Source: Thermophagus xiamenensis (lineage in GTDB: Bacteria; Bacteroidota; Bacteroidia; Bacteroidales; Marinilabiliaceae). From it: DNA of 64,000 bases. The position numbers and the translations under genes were made by a program. Position 1 is the first letter of the stretch; each line of letters starts with the position of its first letter. Shown piece after piece: positions 57,001 through 64,000 of this stretch. A model generated the notes under the pieces. The model was not told the origin of the DNA. It made no database searches and worked only from the letters and a program-made list of their open reading frames with translations. The stretch spans positions 62,001 to 126,000 of the forward strand of contig NZ_FONA01000007.1 of NCBI RefSeq assembly GCF_900112795.1, written 5' to 3'.

Positions 57001-60000
57001 ACCAATGATTTCGAAGCCTCTAACATCGAATATATCGAATTCTGGGTCATGGATCCCTTTGTCTATGATCAAAGTCCGGACAGAGGTGGCGACCTTTACA
57101 TAAACCTGGGCAATATTTCGGAAGACATTTTACGAGATTCCCGAAAGTTTTTTGAACAAGGACTGCCCGGTTTAGATGATGCCACTGAAGTAGACAGTAC
57201 GCAATGGGGATATATTCCGACCATTCAAAGCCTGGTTGACGCCTTCAGCAACGATCCACAAACCCGATACCAGCAAGATGCAGGGCTCGACGGCATGAAG
57301 TCGGAACATGAACGCTACTTTTTCCGCAAAAATCCACATCCGTTTCTTAATCTTATTGACAACCTTTACAATTCGGGAGGACTCACGGAAGAAGCTTACC
57401 AAAAAATTTTGGAAGATCCGGCGGCCGATGATTATCACTACTATCGTGGCAGTGATTACGACAGAGAGGAAACCGGCATCCTTGACCGATATAAAAATTT
57501 CAACAATCCCGAAGGCAATTCAATCCCTTCCGAGTATTCGGAAGAAAGTTATAGCACAGCCGCCACCACCCTCCCCGATGGCGAGGATATCAACGGCGAC
57601 AACACGCTTAGCGAAACCGAAAGCTATTACCAATACCGTATTAGTCTCCGCCCCGAAGATATGGAAGTAGGAAAAAACTTCATTACCGATGAAATTGAAT
57701 CAACCGTCGAATTAAAAAATGGACAACAAAGTTCCGTTAAATGGTATCAATTTAAGATACCTGTCAGCAGCCCCGATACAACCATCGGTGAACTTACCGA
57801 CTTTAGTTCGATCCGGTTCATGCGTCTTTTCCTGAAAAATTTTTCCGATACAGTTATCTTACGCTTTGCAACTTTAGACCTTGTTCGATCCGAATGGCGT
57901 AAATATACCGATGAGTTGTATGACGTCGACGATATGGTGAATCCCTTACCCCAAACCCAATTTGAGGTGGCTACCGTTAACATCGAGGAAAATGGAACCA
58001 GAGAGCCGGTCAATTACGTGCTGCCACCGGGCATAGACCGGGTAATAGATCCAAGCAACCCCCAAATTCGGCAACTTAACGAACAATCTTTGGTTCTTAA
58101 AACCATCGATTTGGGAGGTGGGGATGCCAGAGCCGTCTATAAAACCCTCAATATGGACATTCGCCAATACGGGCGGCTAAAAATGGAAATTCATGCCGAA
58201 GAAATTTCCGGATATCCGCTCGAAGATGGAGAATTTGTTGCATTTATTCGTTTAGGTTCCGATTTTAAAAATAATTATTATGAATATGAAGTACCTTTGA
58301 AACTTACGCCGCCTGGAACTTATAGCAACAATTCTACCACCGACCGTTATATTGTTTGGCCCGAAGACAACCAAATAAATATCCCTATCGAATTGTTTCA
58401 AACCATCAAACTGGAACGCAATGAAGCACTTAACAATGATGATGAAGAAGCCTCGTTGACCGATAAATTTGTAAGAACCGATCCGGATAAAACCACCAAT
58501 AAAATCAGTATTAAAGGAAATCCCAATTTGGCCAACGTAAAATCATTGATGATTGGCATTCGGAACAATACCATAAACAGTAAAAGCGTAGAAGTATGGT
58601 TTAACGAATTACGGTTAACCGATTTCGATGAAGAAGGCGGATGGGCAGCCAATGCCCGCTTAAATGTTAAACTGGCCGATATAGGTAATATTTCTGTGGC
58701 AGGCGAGGTAAGTACTTCCGGATTCGGGTCCATAGACCAAAGTGTAACCGAACGAAGCCAGGAGGATTATTACCAATACGATTTTGCCACTTCTTTGGAA
58801 CTGGGCAAACTGCTCGGACCAGAATCCCGCCTGTCGGCACCCGCCTATTTTAGCTTTAGCAAACAAGTAGCAACCCCTGAATATTATCCGCTCGACCCTG
58901 ACATTTCCATGGACTTAGCCCTGGCCAATGCCGATTCCGCTGAAGAGCGGGACTCAATTCAACAAATTTCAGAAGATTATACCACACGAAAAAGCTTGAA
59001 TTTTACTAATGTCCGGCTTAAACCAAAAAATAACGAACCCAAATTATATGATATTTCTAACTTTAGTGTTACCTACGCTTACAATGAAACCCAACATCAT
59101 GACGTAGACACCGAGTATGAAATCGATAAAAACTACAAAGGTGTTTTAGCCTACAACTATACCGGTCAACCTAAATTAATTGAACCTTTTAAGAAAATTA
59201 AGGGAAAATCCCTTCAGCTTTTACGCGATTTTAATTTTTACCTGCTTCCTTCCCAGCTTAGCTATCGATGGGAAATAAATCGCGACTACAATGAATCACA
59301 ACTACGTAATTTAAATAATCCCGATTACAAGATTCCCGTTTCAGTGAGCAAAAATTTTTGGTGGAACCGTTACTTTGAAATGACTTACAATCTTAGCAAA
59401 TCGTTAAAATTAAACTTCAACACCTCTACAAATGCACGGATAGATGAACCGGATGGCCCCGTAAATAAAGACCTTTATAAAGATGAATATGAGTTATGGA
59501 AAGACTCGGTGATGGATAACATATTGTCGTTTGGACGTACAACCAATTACCAACACAACATCAATGCCAGCTATCAGCTACCCATTAATAAATTTCCCTT
59601 ACTCGACTGGACCTCGGGCAACATCAATTACGGTGCCCGATTCAACTGGATTCAGGGCCCGGTTACTGACCAATCATTCCAGTGGGGTAATACTATCACA
59701 AATTCAAATACTATTCAGGCCAATGGCCAGTTTAACTTTTCTGGTCTCTACAACAAAGTTGGCTACCTAAGAAACCTTTCCCGTTCTAACCAACGTGCTA
59801 GTGGAAAACAGCAACTACGTTATACCAGTCATAGTCTTAACATAAAAAAAGACACCCCTTTTCAGATACAACACCGACTAAATACCAGAAATGTTAAAGT
59901 ACGTATCTTCGACAATAATGGTCGGCCCATCCAAGGTCAAACAAAAATTATTGACGCTAATACCATAACCTTTACTGCCCCCGTCGATGTTCCTAATGCC

Positions 60001-61512
60001 CGCACTTTAATCACCGGCGAAAAAGAAGTTTCTAACTCTACCGTAAAACTAATTACCGACAACCTGCTAAAAATAGGCACAGGGCTTAAAAATCTTACCA
60101 TCTCTTATTCTGCCAACAATGGAAGCTCACTACCTGGATTCCTGCCCGAAACAGACTTCCTAGGCACAACCGTTGTTTCAGGCAAAAGAGCTCCGGGCAT
60201 CCCCTTTATCCTGGGCCTCCAGGACCGCGATTTTGCCATGAAGGCTGTTGAAAACAAGTGGGTCACTACCGACACTACCCTTAACAGTCCTTACGTTATG
60301 ACCCATTCCAACGGTCTCAATATCCGAGCAACCATTGAACCTTTTGATGGCTTACGAATCGACCTGAGTGCCTCTCGTAATTTTTCAAAAAATTTGAGCG
60401 AATACTACCTTTTTAACGGAGATCAATTTAAAGGTGTATACAACACAATGGAATATGGTAGTTTTTCTATGACTTTTAACACATTAGCTACTGCATTTCA
60501 AAAAATTAAACGGTCGGGGAACTACGATTCTAAAGCTTACAATGACTTTCTTGAAAATCGGGAAATAATAGCCCGGCGACTTGGTACAGAGAGGCTGGGA
60601 ACTATATATCCTTCCACCGGTGATTACGAAAACTCACCAATAGCCGGATTGCCCTATAAACCTGAAGGCTATCCCGATTTAGGCTACACAGTAGAATCAG
60701 GGGTAGACGGCTATAATCTCACCTCCAGGGAAGTAATGATTCCCGCATTCCTTGCCGCTTATTCCGGGAAAAGTGCCCATAATATCTTTACCGAAACCTT
60801 TCCTTCTCTTTCGCATCTAAAACCCAACTGGAAAATTAATTTTTCAGGATTATCCAAAATCAAATTCCTTAAAAAGTATATTAAATCATTTGACATCAGC
60901 CATGCCTATACATCTACCTACACCATAGGAAGTTACCAGACAAACCTCGACTGGGAAGATAACGGAGACGGCATCAGTTTTGTGAGAGACGCTCAGGACA
61001 ATTTTATTGCTCGTTATTTAATAAGTGGAGTAACCATTTCCGAACAATTTTCACCATTTATCCAATTCAATATTACCTGGGGCGGCAATTTTAGTTCTCG
61101 GGCTTCATATAACAAAAGCAGAATTTTGAACCTTAGCCTGAACAACAACCAACTTATTGAAAATTACAGCAACGAATGGGTTGTGGGTCTGGGCTATCGT
61201 TTCGACAAGATGGATATGATTCTGGGAAATTCCAACAATCAGAAAAAAATATCTTCCGACCTCAACCTCAGTGCAGATATTTCGATAAGAGAAAGTTTCT
61301 CTATCATTAGAAAAATACAGGAACTTTCTAATCAAATGACCGCCGGACAAAAAATAACTACCCTGGAAATAACAGCCGATTATGTACTAAGTGATCGTTT
61401 TAATATTCAGCTGTTTTACGACCGACAAATCAACAACCCTTATATTTCCTCTTCTTATCCTACCTATAATACAAATGTGGGAGTTAGTTTTAGATTTTCG
61501 TTAGCTCAATGA
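54085..61512 (+). CDS. sprA: Type IX secretion outer-membrane translocon SprA (Sov)
   Basis: The 2475-residue protein has a signal peptide (hydrophobic core FFILFLFVSVGASF) and is the giant 36-strand beta-barrel that exports cargo with a C-terminal domain across the outer membrane. Length, the NIRPQGIAELQVGVNHTRIE and YIDDFEGSETAIDIKNW segments, and many aromatic-rich strands near the C-terminus fit SprA/Sov. The C-terminus ends in FRFSLAQ, with a terminal barrel strand. The ruvA-sprA-gcvH neighbourhood supports it. The presence of a T9SS predicts surface or secreted enzymes encoded elsewhere. Confidence 0.96.
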   Translation: MHNTFSKYFFILFLFVSVGASFNVFSTESLAFIALPQAPDSLAQPSLRPVFYPALLDSLEESEQTIIPQPENLYYRAEYDPTTGMVILYKMVGNFPVRLPYTMSLEEYRQKELRQSMLNFWSKQRQDLLNAGEEKNSGIRIAAGQAMENILGSEIINIRPQGIAELQVGVNHTRIENPTLQEQMRSTTTFDFQEKIQMNITGNVGDKLKMGINYNTDATFDFENQINLEYTGDEDDILKKIEAGNVSLPLPGTLITGSQNLFGLKTEMQFGRLTVTTILSQQKGTTSTLNIEGGAEQQEFEVSATEYDKNRHFFLSHQFRERFNDAMKNLPIINSPFYITKIEVWVTNKTGNYDNSRNIIAFADLGESTEYMANPGLWTGQYGAIASNEANNLYAQMNTTYSAIRDINQVTSTLSGLESQGFRGAREYEKVENARLLNESEYTLHPKLGYISLNSPLNEDEVLAVAYEYTYNGQVYKVGEFSTSGIEAPQSLFVKLLKGTLLSPSVKTWDLMMKNIYAIGAYQVSQDDFVMDVVYFDDSQGSYINYFPEGPTPEEGGINGELLISVMGLDRLDSNQEPNPDGIFDFVPDYTVLADQGRIVFPVIEPFGKNLEEKLQGNSELIEKYVFNALYDSSLTSASQIAESNKYYLRGSYKSSASSEISLNAFNIPEGSVVVTAGGIRLTENQDYIVDYTTGQIQIINEGLLESGTPIQVSLESQDLFNLQTKTLLGTHLNYQFNNDFNIGATLMHLRERPLTQKVNYGDEPIANTIWGLNAAYYTESNTLTSWIDKLPLVETTTPSSISFEGEFAQLLPGHPDVIEEEGTSYIDDFEGSETAIDIKNWTAWTFASTPQGQPDLFPEASLINDLSYGFNRAKLAWYVIDPLFLRNNSLTPSHLKQNPDQQSNHFVREVYEQEIFPYRESAYGEPTNISVLNLAYYPDERGPYNFDTNLTPDGKLNNPEQRWGGIMRELPTNDFEASNIEYIEFWVMDPFVYDQSPDRGGDLYINLGNISEDILRDSRKFFEQGLPGLDDATEVDSTQWGYIPTIQSLVDAFSNDPQTRYQQDAGLDGMKSEHERYFFRKNPHPFLNLIDNLYNSGGLTEEAYQKILEDPAADDYHYYRGSDYDREETGILDRYKNFNNPEGNSIPSEYSEESYSTAATTLPDGEDINGDNTLSETESYYQYRISLRPEDMEVGKNFITDEIESTVELKNGQQSSVKWYQFKIPVSSPDTTIGELTDFSSIRFMRLFLKNFSDTVILRFATLDLVRSEWRKYTDELYDVDDMVNPLPQTQFEVATVNIEENGTREPVNYVLPPGIDRVIDPSNPQIRQLNEQSLVLKTIDLGGGDARAVYKTLNMDIRQYGRLKMEIHAEEISGYPLEDGEFVAFIRLGSDFKNNYYEYEVPLKLTPPGTYSNNSTTDRYIVWPEDNQINIPIELFQTIKLERNEALNNDDEEASLTDKFVRTDPDKTTNKISIKGNPNLANVKSLMIGIRNNTINSKSVEVWFNELRLTDFDEEGGWAANARLNVKLADIGNISVAGEVSTSGFGSIDQSVTERSQEDYYQYDFATSLELGKLLGPESRLSAPAYFSFSKQVATPEYYPLDPDISMDLALANADSAEERDSIQQISEDYTTRKSLNFTNVRLKPKNNEPKLYDISNFSVTYAYNETQHHDVDTEYEIDKNYKGVLAYNYTGQPKLIEPFKKIKGKSLQLLRDFNFYLLPSQLSYRWEINRDYNESQLRNLNNPDYKIPVSVSKNFWWNRYFEMTYNLSKSLKLNFNTSTNARIDEPDGPVNKDLYKDEYELWKDSVMDNILSFGRTTNYQHNINASYQLPINKFPLLDWTSGNINYGARFNWIQGPVTDQSFQWGNTITNSNTIQANGQFNFSGLYNKVGYLRNLSRSNQRASGKQQLRYTSHSLNIKKDTPFQIQHRLNTRNVKVRIFDNNGRPIQGQTKIIDANTITFTAPVDVPNARTLITGEKEVSNSTVKLITDNLLKIGTGLKNLTISYSANNGSSLPGFLPETDFLGTTVVSGKRAPGIPFILGLQDRDFAMKAVENKWVTTDTTLNSPYVMTHSNGLNIRATIEPFDGLRIDLSASRNFSKNLSEYYLFNGDQFKGVYNTMEYGSFSMTFNTLATAFQKIKRSGNYDSKAYNDFLENREIIARRLGTERLGTIYPSTGDYENSPIAGLPYKPEGYPDLGYTVESGVDGYNLTSREVMIPAFLAAYSGKSAHNIFTETFPSLSHLKPNWKINFSGLSKIKFLKKYIKSFDISHAYTSTYTIGSYQTNLDWEDNGDGISFVRDAQDNFIARYLISGVTISEQFSPFIQFNITWGGNFSSRASYNKSRILNLSLNNNQLIENYSNEWVVGLGYRFDKMDMILGNSNNQKKISSDLNLSADISIRESFSIIRKIQELSNQMTAGQKITTLEITADYVLSDRFNIQLFYDRQINNPYISSSYPTYNTNVGVSFRFSLAQ

Positions 61513-61559
61513 TATAATTAATCTATAAACTTTGATTTAAATTATTCCCAAATTTTACC

Positions 61560-61567
61560 TAATTTTG
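61560..61567 (+). promoter_or_regulatory. Predicted -7 box of gcvH
   Basis: TAATTTTG fits TAnnTTTG and ends 27 bases before the gcvH ATG. A TTTG lies upstream at 61531-61534, but the spacer is 25 bases, longer than usual. Confidence 0.45.
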
Positions 61568-61594
61568 ACTTGAATCCAATTAAAACACAAAACT

Positions 61595-61972
61595 ATGAAC
61601 ATACCGGAAAACCTAAAGTTCACCAAAGATCATGAATGGGTAAAAGTGGATGGAGATGTAGCTATTGTTGGCATTACCGATTTTGCTCAGAACGAATTGG
61701 GTGACATCGTATTTGTCGAAATTGAAACCGAAGACGAAGACCTTGAAAAAGAAGATGTTTTTGGAACTATTGAAGCAGTCAAAACCGTATCGGACCTTTA
61801 CATGCCGGTTTCTGGCAAAATAATCGAGGTCAATGAAGAACTTGAAAGCAAACCCGAGCTTGTAAACAATGATCCTTACAACGAGGGATGGATGATTAAA
61901 ATCAAAATGTCTAAACCCGAACAACTCAATGATTTGCTAACGGCAGCACAATACCAGGAACTCATTAGTTAA
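61595..61972 (+). CDS. gcvH: Glycine cleavage system H protein
   Basis: The 125-residue lipoyl carrier of the glycine cleavage system shuttles the methylamine group between P and T proteins. The lipoylated lysine lies in GTIEAVKTVSDLYMPVSG. The N-terminus IPENLKFTKDHEWVKVDGD is typical. Length is normal. It is followed by a hairpin terminator. Confidence 0.96.
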   Translation: MNIPENLKFTKDHEWVKVDGDVAIVGITDFAQNELGDIVFVEIETEDEDLEKEDVFGTIEAVKTVSDLYMPVSGKIIEVNEELESKPELVNNDPYNEGWMIKIKMSKPEQLNDLLTAAQYQELIS

Positions 61973-62000
61973 TGGTTTGAAAAACATTTTTTTAACACAT

Positions 62001-62038
62001 AAAGGGGATTCATTCCAATAATGGATTCCCCTTTTTTA
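62001..62038 (+). terminator. Terminator after gcvH
   Basis: AAAGGGGA and TCCCCTTT form the stem, with an imperfect inner stem, followed by TTTATT. It lies 28 bases beyond the gcvH stop. Confidence 0.75.
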
Positions 62039-62200
62039 TTTTCAACACTATCATATCCTATGCTCTTTTTCAGCCGCCCATAACATCCCCTCGCCTGCAG
62101 CATAATATTTTCAAACATAATCATCCGATCTTTTCCATTTAAAATCTGACAATATTCAGCACTTCAAGTTGAACCTTCTCGCCCGATAAAGTAAGTGCCT

Positions 62201-62337
62201 GACACCCGGACGGGTGCCTGGCCGACACCCGAATGGGTGCTTGATCGACACCCGGACGGGTGCTTGGCTGACACCCGAACGGGTGTTTGATCGACACCCG
62301 GGCGGGTGTATGGCTGACACCCGTTCGGGTGTCAGCC
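62201..62337. repeat. Tandem array of six 23-bp hairpin units
   Basis: Six consecutive units follow the pattern GACACCCG-nn-CGGGTG plus a 7-base linker. Each unit holds a self-complementary stem CACCCG/CGGGTG with a two-base loop that differs (GA, GA, AA, GG, TT) between units; in one unit the stem is shortened by a G to A-type change. The linkers alternate between GGCC/GGCT and GATC endings, giving a 46-base higher-order period. GC-rich against AT-rich flanks. It lies between convergent gcvH and infB. Confidence 0.93.
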
Positions 62338-62534
62338 AAATATCTGGTAATAAACAGCATAAAAACATTATAAACTATCAGATATTTATTCTAAGAAAGT
62401 AAAAGTCAAAAGTCGGAAGTAGCCTTTTTGCCGTAATGACAAAGAAGTAATATCAAACCGATAACAAGTGAATAAATGGAGGCTCTCATTTCAAACATCA
62501 TGATCATTGGCAGAGAAGGGAATATCACGGAACA
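62338..62534. other. Gap between the hairpin array and the infB terminator
   Basis: AT-rich sequence with a short stretch (about 62395-62460) of AAAAGTCAAAAGTCGGAAGT-like simple sequence. No gene was recognised. Confidence 0.3.
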
Positions 62535-62582
62535 CAAAAAACCGTGCTATTGGGAACTTAATTCACCTCCAATAGCACGGTT
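62535..62582 (-). terminator. Intrinsic terminator of infB
   Basis: AACCGTGCTATTGG (62540-62553) pairs perfectly with CCAATAGCACGGTT (62569-62582), a 14-base stem, followed on the minus strand by a T run. It lies about 80 bases after the infB stop. Confidence 0.9.
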
Positions 62583-62663
62583 CGTATTTTATAAATATTT
62601 TATTCTATTTATTGGTCGCCACGCAAGGACGAACAGACTTCTGACTCACAAAAGCCTATCACA

Positions 62664-64000
62664 TCACAAAGTTCTGGAAACTTCAACCTCTTCGAAGGCT
62701 TCAATTACATCGCCCACTTTGATATCGTTAAAGTTTTTAATATTCAACCCGCATTCGTATCCTGCAGCAACCTCTTTTACATCATCCTTAAATCGTTTCA
62801 GGGATCCCAGTTCACCGGTATAAATCACGATACCATCCCGAATAATTCGGACTTTAGAGCTACGTTTAATCTTCCCTTCTTTAACCATACAACCGGCAAC
62901 AGTACCCACCTTTGATATTTTAAAGGTTTCACGGATCTCAAGGGTAGCAATGATCTGCTCTTTAATTTCGGGTGATAACATACCCTCCATGGCCGACTTA
63001 ATTTCTTCAATGGCATCATAAATGATAGAGTAGAGCCGGATATCGATCTCTTCTTTTTCGGCTAAACGACGAGCAGCAAGAGATGGCCGTACCTGGAAAC
63101 CAATTACAATGGCATTGGATGCTGCAGCCAACATAATATCAGACTCGGATATTTGCCCTACGGCCTTGTGGATAACATTAACCTGAATTTCTTCGGTAGA
63201 AAGCTTAATTAAAGAGTCGGCCAACGCTTCGATAGAACCATCCACATCACCCTTAACCACCAGATTAAGTTCCTGGAAGTTACCAATGGCGATACGTCGG
63301 CCAATTTCATCGAGCGTAATATGTTTTTGAGTTCTGAGCCCTTGTTCTCGTTGTAATTGCGAGCGTTTGGTAGCAAGCTCTTTTGCTTCCCGCTCGTTTT
63401 TCATTACATGGAATTTTTCACCGGCTTGTGGTGCACCATTTAATCCCAATACCAACACGGGTTGAGAAGGGCCCGCTTCATTAATGGTTTGGTTCCGCTC
63501 GTTGAACATTGCCTTAACGTGACCATAATATTGTCCGGAAAGGATCAGGTCACCGGTTTTGAGCGTTCCCGACTGCACCAGCAATGTGGCCACATATCCA
63601 CGCCCGCGGTCGAGGCTCGATTCAATAACCGATCCAACAGCCGGTTTATTGGGATTGGCTTTCAGCTCCAACAGATCTGCTTCCAATAGAACTTTTTCCA
63701 GAAGCAGGTCAACGTTAAGACCCGTTTTAGCACTAATATCCTGCGATTGATATTTACCACCCCATTCTTCTACCAAATAATTCATCTTGGCCAGTTCCTC
63801 CTTCACTCGGTCAGGATTGGCGTTAGGCTTATCAATTTTATTTATGGCAAAAACAATGGGGACACCAGCAGCAGAAGCATGGTTAATGGCTTCCACCGTT
63901 TGGGGCATCACATTATCATCGGCCGCTACAATAATAATGGCAATATCTGTCACCTGCGCTCCACGAGCCCGCATAGCGGTAAAGGCTTCGTGACCCGGCG
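62664..64000 (-). CDS. infB: Translation initiation factor IF-2, C-terminal part, cut by window edge
   Basis: About 445 residues of the C-terminal half of IF-2 are present; the 5' part lies beyond the right edge. The window opens inside the GTPase domain: the codons before 63974 read PGHEAFTA, completing the G3 motif, and the G4 NKID (in [14 protein letters not shown]) and G5 SAKTG motifs follow. Domain II ([20 protein letters not shown]), domain III ([20 protein letters not shown]) and domain IV follow to the end EVEVSRTL. The ATG at 63974 is internal and not the real start. IF-2 recruits initiator tRNA to the 30S subunit. Confidence 0.97.
   Translation of the reverse strand, partial: PGHEAFTAMRARGAQVTDIAIIIVAADDNVMPQTVEAINHASAAGVPIVFAINKIDKPNANPDRVKEELAKMNYLVEEWGGKYQSQDISAKTGLNVDLLLEKVLLEADLLELKANPNKPAVGSVIESSLDRGRGYVATLLVQSGTLKTGDLILSGQYYGHVKAMFNERNQTINEAGPSQPVLVLGLNGAPQAGEKFHVMKNEREAKELATKRSQLQREQGLRTQKHITLDEIGRRIAIGNFQELNLVVKGDVDGSIEALADSLIKLSTEEIQVNVIHKAVGQISESDIMLAAASNAIVIGFQVRPSLAARRLAEKEEIDIRLYSIIYDAIEEIKSAMEGMLSPEIKEQIIATLEIRETFKISKVGTVAGCMVKEGKIKRSSKVRIIRDGIVIYTGELGSLKRFKDDVKEVAAGYECGLNIKNFNDIKVGDVIEAFEEVEVSRTL

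Noticed and set aside
62139-62402. Three frames of 62-73 codons across the 23-bp array
   Set aside because: They are translations of the hairpin repeats in different frames, with no conserved features.
62664-63974. ATG 63974 as the start of infB
   Set aside because: The preceding in-frame codons read PGHEAFTA, part of the GTPase G3 motif, so the gene continues beyond the window.

Overview
The window reads as chromosomal DNA of a Bacteroidota bacterium, most likely a Bacteroidales/Marinilabiliales-type anaerobe or facultative anaerobe. The evidence is the SprA/Sov translocon of the type IX secretion system, families largely confined to this phylum (GSCFA, DUF5063, DUF2795 and a DUF6261-like gene), near absence of Shine-Dalgarno sequences, and many -7 boxes of the form TAnnTTTG upstream of genes. 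The order-level placement is inference. No rRNA, tRNA, CRISPR array, insertion sequence or integrase was recognised. Both edges cut genes: cellobiose phosphorylase at the left and infB at the right.

Layout. (1) 1-2929, minus: a cellobiose locus with a NrtR/AraR-type Nudix regulator, a GPH cation symporter and a GH94 cellobiose phosphorylase. (2) 3284-4147, plus: PduO-type cobalamin adenosyltransferase and a small DUF2795 protein. (3) 4463-11304, minus: guaB followed by an envelope-biogenesis set (two SurA-like proteins, a lipoprotein, an OstA/LptA-like protein). (4) 11587-19654, plus: recQ, DUF5063, a DEDDy exonuclease, an rRNA methyltransferase, a DEAD-box helicase and tex. (5) 20161-27634: amino-acid symporter, ABC ATPase, methyltransferase, small helical lipoprotein, recG and a DUF6261-like gene. 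(6) 27747-30213: a 40-bp tandem hairpin array next to a two-gene AbiL/RloAB-like defence module, the clearest accessory segment. (7) 30783-42131: glycogen metabolism, with branching enzyme (plus) converging on synthase-phosphorylase fusion, GH57, GT4 and debranching enzyme (minus). (8) 42324-45812: GSCFA protein, lipase-like hydrolase, YjbQ, QueG. (9) 45823-51825, minus: sufBCDSE plus a DUF59 assembly factor, with a palindromic operator over the predicted promoter. (10) 52241-61972, plus: a ThiL-family protein, ruvA, sprA, gcvH. (11) 61973-64000: a 23-bp hairpin array between convergent gcvH and infB.

The genes suggest a carbohydrate-fermenting lifestyle: phosphorolytic cellobiose use, a glycogen store whose synthesis and phosphorolysis sit on one polypeptide, and iron-sulfur assembly under probable metal-responsive control. 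The observations I consider most worth following are the ThiL homologue that has lost essentially every canonical metal-binding aspartate while keeping the fold signature, the glycogen synthase-phosphorylase fusion, the RloAB-like defence pair, the two hairpin tandem arrays, the 54-bp exact inverted repeat 19 kb apart, and the palindrome in the suf promoter.
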